Shown piece after piece: positions 52,201 to 61,200 of a stretch of 64,000 bases of DNA. Location of the stretch: assembly GCA_949317995.1 (NCBI GenBank), contig OX439044.1, positions 27,662,733-27,726,732 on the forward strand. The letters are read 5' to 3'. How positions within the stretch are numbered: the first letter of the stretch is position 1; every line of letters begins with the position of its first letter. The position numbers were made by a program, and so were the translations under genes. The notes beneath the pieces were generated by a model. The model saw only the letters and a program-made list of their open reading frames with translations, was not told where the DNA came from and ran no database searches. Source of the DNA: Acholoe squamosa. Its lineage: Eukaryota; Annelida; Polychaeta; Phyllodocida; Polynoidae.

Positions 52201-55200
52201 GTTCCTATCTATAGATATTACCATAATGCCTGACGTATAAAGTGCACACTGCGATGAAGAAAATCGTATAACGCTCACCTTGGCCTTGATTTTCAGCAGT
52301 TTGACACTAATATAATATACTCGTCCTGTTAGGCGCATCCCGCCTTTGGGAAGATTATATAAGGCGCACCAGGGGTTTTCCTATTGTTTAAGGGAGTGAT
52401 CATTTTTTAACAACAGGGGGGGGCTGGTGGGTTTGCGCGCGGACGCGTGAAAAAAAATTTCGACCCCCCCCTCTCAAGGGGGTAAATTTTTTTCGACCCC
52501 CCCCATAAGGGACAAAAATCGCACGCAAACGTCGCCTTTTAGCCTATAGTAACGTACGGGGTTTTGCACTGAAAACAGGTGAAATTATTTTGACCCCCCC
52601 ATCAGAGGTGTTGAAAAAATTCTGACCCCCCCCTGTCAAGGGGTTGAAAAAATTTTGACCACCACCTCAAACCCACCAGCCCCCCCCCTGTTGTTAAAAA
52701 ATGATCACTCCCTAAGGGCTTCCCTAGCCCACTTAAAAGGGTCTATTTTTCCTCTTTCCTATCCCCTCAGGATGTGTGTGGTGCACATATGCGCACACAC
52801 TGACACATTCTTTTGTGAAATTGTGTAATGTAGTTCTTACCATGAATATGACCTTAGCTGTCGAAATGGCGTTAAACATCTATTACTCACTCACTCACTC
52901 ACTCACTCCTATTGTGTAAGATGCGCCTCATATATACCGACTTAGCGGGATTGATTATCAGGCAATGAAATAATTGCAACTCTTCACTGTGGGCCTCTCG
53001 TGGCTAGGTGGTTATCTGATAAAAAACTGTTGTCGGTGATAACCACCAGTAACAGGCTTCAGCAATTGACACGCCGATTCTCAGTATACATATATGAGAT
53101 GTGCTACGGAGACAGAGGTGAACCACCACCCTGTGGGTACATCGATGTTGATTCAACGTATGAACGTTTGCAATATTTGCATATCAATAGTTGATTCAGG
53201 GTTGAAATATGGTTTAATTTGAGAGTTGATACAACATAAACAAATCAACTGTGATTCAACATCTAACCATCAGCGCTGATTCAATGTTTGGATTTCTATG
53301 TAATTCAATGTCTTTTAAATGTTGTTTCAAAGTTGATAGTTGTTAGGTGATTCTTTTTTGACATGTCAACATTGAATCAACATTGAAATTGATATCATTG
53401 ATTCACAGTTGACAAATCAATGTTGAATCAATTTTGAATTGAGAACAATATTTCAACATTGATATGTCAACTGTTGATCTGATGTTGAAATGGTGATGGT
53501 TGACAAAATTGAAATTAAATCATTTAAAAAGTGTTGAATACAGGTTGATCAACACTATCAACACACAATATCAAACGGTTTCAACGTTGATGCAATGTTC
53601 TGTGCCCACTGGGCATGGGATACACTGCCATCGATCCACCCAGAGGGAGCCTTTCTCATAATGGCAAAGCCCAGGGAGACAGGATTTCGAGAGGTTGATC
53701 GATGACAATATGTCCCAGTGACTTCATCTCTATATTCATGTTGTGTAAAAGTGTTTACATTCATTTTTATTGAGTTATTTTGGGGGGCCGTGCCATGCTT
53801 TATAGATGTCTGGCTATACAGAACGACCCATATTCTTTGTATTGGGTTTTGGCCAAAAATTTAAGAGAAAGTTGATGGTTAATGGCAGAGATATGAATGT
53901 AAATGTAGGAAATCTGAGAATAGTGTGAGATAGGTAAACATTTTTTTTACATACAATCTGCAGGGATTGTTGAAATTTGATATGGAAGGTTTAGAAAAAG
54001 AGAGGTTTGTAAGAGCTGTCCATTTTCTCTATACATTTCTACAGTAAATCAAGTTTTTTATTACTGTAACCAGGAACTTGATTTTAGGATAGTTGTGAGA
54101 TGAGTGGTCATGGAATACATGTGAGAAATGAGAGATGTTTCTAATAGGCAGTTTTTGATAAATTTCCATTTTTGTATTTGGGTTTAAGGCCATAGGAAAT
54201 AAGATGTTGTTTAGGAACAGATACTAGGTTGTGCAGGTAACTGTTGTAGAAAGACCAAAATGTCCTGTTTTTCTTTTTTTACTGTTTCTATGCAATATAA
54301 AGTCAGTATGAGTGTATCTATTAGTGATGTTGTAATAAGAAACAGGTAGCTGTTATTGTGAAATAATAGTATGAGGTGAAACATGGTAGGCAAGAAGCTT
54401 CAATAGATAGGAGGTGAAACTCAGAGCTTTACCTATGGACACAGTGTAACAGCCCCCCCCTCTACCCCCCCCCCCCTTCAAAGTAGGCTCCCTTTTGTGT
54501 TCAGTATTGAGTCCTATGTAGGATAAGGGGGTTTATAGAGATGTCAGGAATCTTTATCAGAGTGATATCAAATAGAAACAAGGGGCCACCTATACCAGAA
54601 AATCCTGCTGAATCCAGAATTTGTGATCTTGATTCTCAAAATTTGACCAAAAGTACCTAAAAAGGAGGTTTGATGATGAGAATATTTTAAAAATGTACAA
54701 AAAATATATTGAAAATGATTGGAACTATTTATAGATGCAACATGCTAATCAAAGTCAATACCTGAATCTACATATCCTAATGTGTGCCTATCTCAACTGA
54801 CAAGTACTCTACCTGTGTATGGCTCTGCCTCTCCCACATACTGCCTATCCCTTAGTCTACCTATCACTCATACTACCTATCCCTTGAAACATCTAGAGTT
54901 TTTTCGGGCCTCCCTAGCCCACTTAAAAGGGTCTATTTCTCCTCTTTCCTATCCCCTCAGGATATGTGTGGTGCACATATGCGCGGGCACCAACACATTC
55001 CTCTGTGAAATTGTGTAATGTCGTTCTCGCCATGAATATGACCTTAGTTGTCAAAATGGCGTTAAACATCTATTACTCACTCACATCTAGAGTTTAATTA
55101 GGTTTTCTGTCAAATGGCTTAAAGGATTAAAGTTTACCCTTCACCTTTGTACCTAATTTTCTCTGTACATTCTTACCATTAGTCTACCTTTCCTCAATCT

Positions 55201-58200
55201 ACCTATCATTCACTTTACCTATCCCTCATGGTGACTATCCCCCAACTCTTCACATCCCTCATGTTTGACTGGCACATCTGTGATATTACCTAGCACCAAT
55301 GTATCTTTTGAATATGCTCACCTTACAAGGTACCCTCTATACCTATCTCTTAAACTGTTTATTACCTATCCTCCTTGCTACCCATCCTCTTCAATACCTA
55401 TCCCTCAAGCTCACTTTATAGCTTTCCTACCTATCACAGCTTGATCAGCTGGGATAGCTCACAACCAACCTTCATTTTGATCTCTTAGTCAACCTATCCC
55501 CTAAGGAACAAATTTAACAGTCTACCTCACACATACATCTACCTATCGCTCATGCTATATATCATTGAGGTTACCTATCCTTCAGGCTGCCTATCCTTCA
55601 TGGTATATAGCCCTCAGTTTTTTAACTTGTCAAGTGGGATAGCATGAACGATATGCAGCATGAAGGATAGGAAGAGGGGAATAAACAACATACATGTAGG
55701 ATAGGAAGTTAGCTAGTCTAATGATAGCCATGGTGAGGCATTTTAGAAAAGCATGATAATTCAATGGCCTGAGGGATATGTAAGGTAAACATAAGTGATA
55801 TGCAGACTTGAGGATAGGTACAATGAGCGATAGGTATATTTCACAAGGCATAGACTATAAGAGCTACTATAAAGGTAGAAAGGATAGCATACAAGGTGAG
55901 AGATACATAGATAGCTGGTTAGGTAGGCAGAGGGCTATATACCATGAAGGATAGGCAGCCTGAAGGATAGGTAACCTCTAGGATATATAGCATGAGTGAT
56001 CAGTAGATGTATGCTTGAGGTAGACTGTTGGATTTGTTCTTTAGGGGATAGGTTGACTAAGAGTTCATAACAAAGGTTGGATGTGAGCTATCCCAGCTGA
56101 TCAAGCTGTGATAGGCAGGAAAGCTATAAAGTGAGCTTGAGGGATAGGTATTGAAGAGGATGGGTAGCAAGGAGGATAGGTAATAAACAGTTTAAGAGAT
56201 AGGTACAGAGGGTACCTTGTAAGGTGAGCATATTCAAAAGATACATTGGTGCTAGGTAATATCACAGATGTGCCAGTCAAATATGAGGGATGTGCAGATT
56301 TGGGGGATAGTCACCATGAGGGATAGGTAAAGTGAATGATAGGCAGATTGAGGAAAGGTAGACTAATGGTAAGAATGTACAGAGAAAATTAGGTACAAAG
56401 GTGAGGGGTAAACTTTAATCCTTTAAGCCATGTGAGGGAAAACCTAATTAAACTCTAGATGTTTCAGGGGATAGGTAGTATGAGTGATAGGCAGACTAAG
56501 GGATAGGCAGTATGTGGGAGAGGTAGAGCCATACACAATCAGAGTACTTGTCAGGTTCGGATAGGCAAACATTGGGATATGTAGATTCAGGTACTGACTT
56601 TGATTAGCATGTTGCATCTATAAAAAGTTCCAATCATTTTCAATATAACTTTTGTACATTTTTAAAATATTCTCATCATCAAACCTCATTTTTAGGTACC
56701 TTTGGCCAAATTCTGAGAATCAAGACCACAAATTTTGGATTCAGCAGGATTTTCTGGTATAGGTGGCCCCTTGTTTCCATTTGATATCACTCTGATAAAG
56801 ATTCCTGACATCTCTATAAACCCCCTTATCCTACATAGGACTCAATACTGAACACAAAAGGGAGCCTACTTTGAAGGGGGGGTAGAGGGGGGTGGCTTGC
56901 ACTATAGGACTCTATGGAGTAACATATCCTAGGGAACCTATACTATTCTTGTGGTAGGTACATGTGGCCTTGAAATCTTCTACAACAAAGCTTGATGCAA
57001 ATGAGTTGTGTTGATGAACTAAATATAAATAGAACCAAATATAAATAGAAGTGGGCCCTCACTCTCCCTACAAAGTATATAATTGTAAACTTATAGACGT
57101 GTTTTGTTAATATCCTGCAGCAAAAAGTTCTAAGATTATGTTGGGAGAGCAGACAGGAATAGAGGCACTACCACAGATGGCTTTGTTAGTTGTTATCCAT
57201 ATATGGGCATGGGTCAATTTTAGGTAGATTACTACGCCTGGCTAGCATGACTGATGTTTGATTGGTCTAGACACAGCTATAATAAGCTACCTGTCACCAC
57301 ACAAATTAAGGCAGTTGGGTGTAAAGGCAGGGGGGGAGGGTGTAAAGGCATAGGTGGTGACACCATCAGACAATCACCAGTGGGTAGAGTAGGCAGGGGG
57401 AGGGTGGGTGGGTGGTTGTAGGTATGCAGGCAGGCACACCACTGGGTGTAGGAGGTGGGGGACACTAAGCAGTCCTGGGGGCCTACTAAGTCATGCCTCA
57501 GTAGTCCTGGTTGGGCAGGAGTAGGCGCAGTGGCTTAGTAGATGACCACAGGGACTATCAGAGTAGGGTAGTGGGTGTGGGTTGGAGGGGGAAGGGTCTC
57601 ATCCAGCACCAATCTCAGATTTCAGTAAGAGCATATACCTGTATCATGCTACAGGTGTAGATTGATGTTAAGATATCAGTAAGGATGTCTATAACTATAG
57701 GCTCGGACTGATGTAATCCTGTTTTTTTCCCCTACTTTCTCTGCTCTCTTGTTCGACGGCCCCCCATACTGGTAACTGGTTACCATATGAACTGCTCTCC
57801 ATATGAACTGCTCTCACTTTAAATTGCTGTCTAGTTATTGATTGCTGTCATTGTTCTTTCATTAAAGCCATATCATATAATAAATAGCACATGGAGTGCT
57901 GACGTATTCCTATCTCAGATGATGATTAAAAGGTTTTTGCCCCTAATGTCACGCTATATGTCTTCAGGATGTATCTGTAAATGGTAAAGCAAAATCGGAG
58001 TCTGGACTACCTCTGATAGATGTAAAGGACCTAGTTCTTGCCACAGAAAGGTGCAGGTAAGCCGAGAAAAAAGGGTCATAATGATTAAGAAATTATTAGA
58101 CATTCATTATATATATAATTCAAATGTATGTGAAATCTCCGTTTCAAGTGAAATACCCTAAATGCCCGTGCTTGCATCTAAAAGATTCTTCTAGATATTT

Positions 58201-61200
58201 GGTCTAAGCAACCTCGTAATTGTACACATCTCTTATTGCACAGGGCCAAAATTGATGATCCACAAGTTTTGTATCGACCAGATGACGCCAAGACAGCTTT
58301 AAGCTCATGGGCCATGGTGCTAAATTTCACCTTGCAAACCCTACTCATTGCCAAGCAGGCTAGAGAAGAAGTGGCATCAGAAATGGAAAAGACAGAAGAA
58401 ATCTTAACAAATCCTGATGAAAATTTGGAGAAGAAAGTAGAATTGTCAACTACATCGGACCTGAGTCAGAAAAGTTGTTATGAAGACGCTGACTCGCAGG
58501 ACCAAGAAGTCGGTTGTACATTGACAGAAAGGATTTCTTTAGAAGAAAAGCATGACAAAGACAGTGATGTTGATTTACTCCAACCCCACTGTTCAGATGA
58601 CGAGGCATCCTTAAGTGTTCATGCAAATAGAATGAAAACCCCATCCCCTGACGTCTTTCACGGTGAAAAGCTCATGTTTACTCAGGATCCATTTGACTTA
58701 CCAGCAGATTGTCACCAGGCAGCATCTGAACTTGCTCAGTTGTGTTTGTCATTCAGCTGCTATGGAGGCACATCAGACGTCGTCAGTCCTTCTAGGGAAC
58801 TTCCAGAATGTGATATTCAAATTGAACAAAGTGATATTGACTGTGATAAAATCGTTCCCACACCAAAAGAAGCAAACTCTAACTTTCTCACATATGTTGA
58901 GGATCAGTGCACAAGGGATGAACCAAAGGATGAACTTGTTATTTTTCTTCGCTGCCACTTTCACCTTTTCACAGGGCATTTGGAAGAGACTCATCAAGTA
59001 GTGCTAAGGCAGTGCAAGTACAGATTTGAGCGATGGAAATCCTTCGTCTCCTGCCTTATAGGTAAGCAATTATCCTTGCTTATCTTTTTTTTAAATACTG
59101 TATTGAGACATGAATATAGGAAGGCATCACCTTGTAGTATTCACCTTCTTCCCTTTATACTTAAAGCGAATTAACTGTTGAATTCAATACTCATCAGTCA
59201 TTTGCACTTTAATTAAGCAGCAAACCATTTTCATGGCTATTTTGTTGCTGCAAACATCTAGAGATTCAAGCTACCTCTTTCCTCTCCTTGCCTTAGATGT
59301 TCAAATAAGCAGTAAGCTTAATCGAAGGGATGGTAAATTGGCGTACATGTAAATCTAATGGATAATGTGCTTTGTACACAGAGTTGACAGCAGAGGATGT
59401 GGTGACACACCAGATCATGGATACAGAGGTGGAGGCTGCTATCGACTTTCTCCGCTCCCAAGTTTCACAGCGTGGCATCTGGGTCCTTCCCTCTATCATT
59501 AGGTAAGTATACCAAAAGAAAGCTCAATTAATGCTAATGTAATCTCGCACTTATAAGGAGCATCCTGCATATAAGGCACACCCTAAGTTGGATGAAATGC
59601 TATAAGGTGCAGCCAGGGCTTGAATTTCGAAAGTTTAGTACTGTGCTGCAAGAAAAGTTACGCTGGTCCCCGCAGGTATTTGAGGGCATGATACCCGCTG
59701 GCTATGTCTGATGACATTCTCCCCAGATCATGCAGAGAAGTAACTCCACTAGATGGGAGTATTTCTATTCTCCAATCACAGGCTACATCCAAACATCTGT
59801 ATAGGAGAGACAGGTTGACCATTGGGGTGTTACAGTGCCCTCTTGTGAGTAAGGGTTAAAACAGGGGGTGATTGACTGGTATCTTCTTAGACGCTGGCTT
59901 GCCTCTATGATGTCCCCAACATAGAGGCAGGTCGCCAGCCAACAGAAAAGTACCCCACCTACAAGACAGACATTGACTTTGACTTGATTATATAAGGCAC
60001 AGCAAGCCTCAGATTTGCATATAAAATTGCGTGTAAACCCACCTTTTGACCTATTGTAACACGTGGGCTTATTTTGCTGAAAACATAGAATTATTTTGCC
60101 CCCTATCTCATGTTCATAAAGTCATTAATGTGACTCCTTGCCAATATAACCATTTTTAACCATACCACTGAGAATGCCCTCTTTGTGTTTTAGTTCTCTT
60201 AGTTCATTCAATGACTAAATTGCTCTCAAAGAGGATTTTAACATAGGAGCAATGTTGAATATTTAGATGTGATAAGTGATCATAAAATCGTTGTATGTTT
60301 AGTGTTTTAAAATAAATGACTTTGCTACAAAACTTGGCAATTCAAAATACAAAACACGACTAAACAGTGCACTGATCCTGATATAACCCTCACGTATTAC
60401 GGTAATAAGAACTTTCCTCTTTCTAGACTCTATGGAATGGTACCACAGAGGACGCTAGCCTTTTGTGCAGAGATCTGGGAACATTTGCCACCCATAGATG
60501 TTTATTTTCTGACCAAGATGGCATCGAAGTCTGAGACCCACTTTCTTCTGTACATACAACGTGTCCTTGATAAACATACCAACCAAAACTGGTAAAGTAT
60601 ATTCCACAAATTCCTATGCCTTAAAGAATAGATTTCGAAGTCCTAAGAATATGCAGATGCCTATCACTTGATGTTCTTTGAAAATGCGGGAACATAATTA
60701 AAATATTCTGCTGAAAGAAAGTTGGTGACATTTCAATTTATATGAACCAAGGATTTGATAAATGCATTTATTTGTAAGAGGGGACGGGGTTAGATATGTA
60801 GTTAACATATTCCAATACACCTACAGGACACAGGTATTGTCACGGTTGTGTGAAGATGACGAAGTTAGGCAGTGTCTAGTGGACAGCCTGTTACATGTCA
60901 GACCAGAAACAACCACCCCACTCAGCTGTCCGTGTGGAATGCCCTGGTAAGAGAATTCCTGTTTTGTTTATGGTACTTCGCCCCCCCCCCCATTACCTGC
61001 TTGCCCACTCTCTGACTCCATTGACTCACATACCTCTTGGCAATGTAGATTTTCCTCTATTACTGCATTGCAGTGTGAGATCCAGGATTTTGAAAAGGAG
61101 GGAACACATCCCTCGTTGAACTAAATTTTTTTACTAATCTTTTGGCAAAATAGAGGCAAATAAACTACCACTGGTAGAATCCCCAATTCGTCACTGCATT

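Larger units (their letters stand above)
52225..52940. repeat. ATAAGGCRCACC repeat copy, split by two nested insertions
   Basis: The left part (52225-52379) and the right part (52908-52940, GTAAGATGCGCC) belong to one ATAAGGCGCACC-type element. Between them lie the MITE (52392-52712) and the SINE-like copy (52716-52907). Confidence 0.6.

Noticed and set aside
53001-53047. tRNA-like A box (TGGCTAGGTGG) with a GGTGGTTATC hairpin
   Set aside because: No convincing B box follows at the right distance, so I do not call a tRNA or tRNA-derived SINE head.
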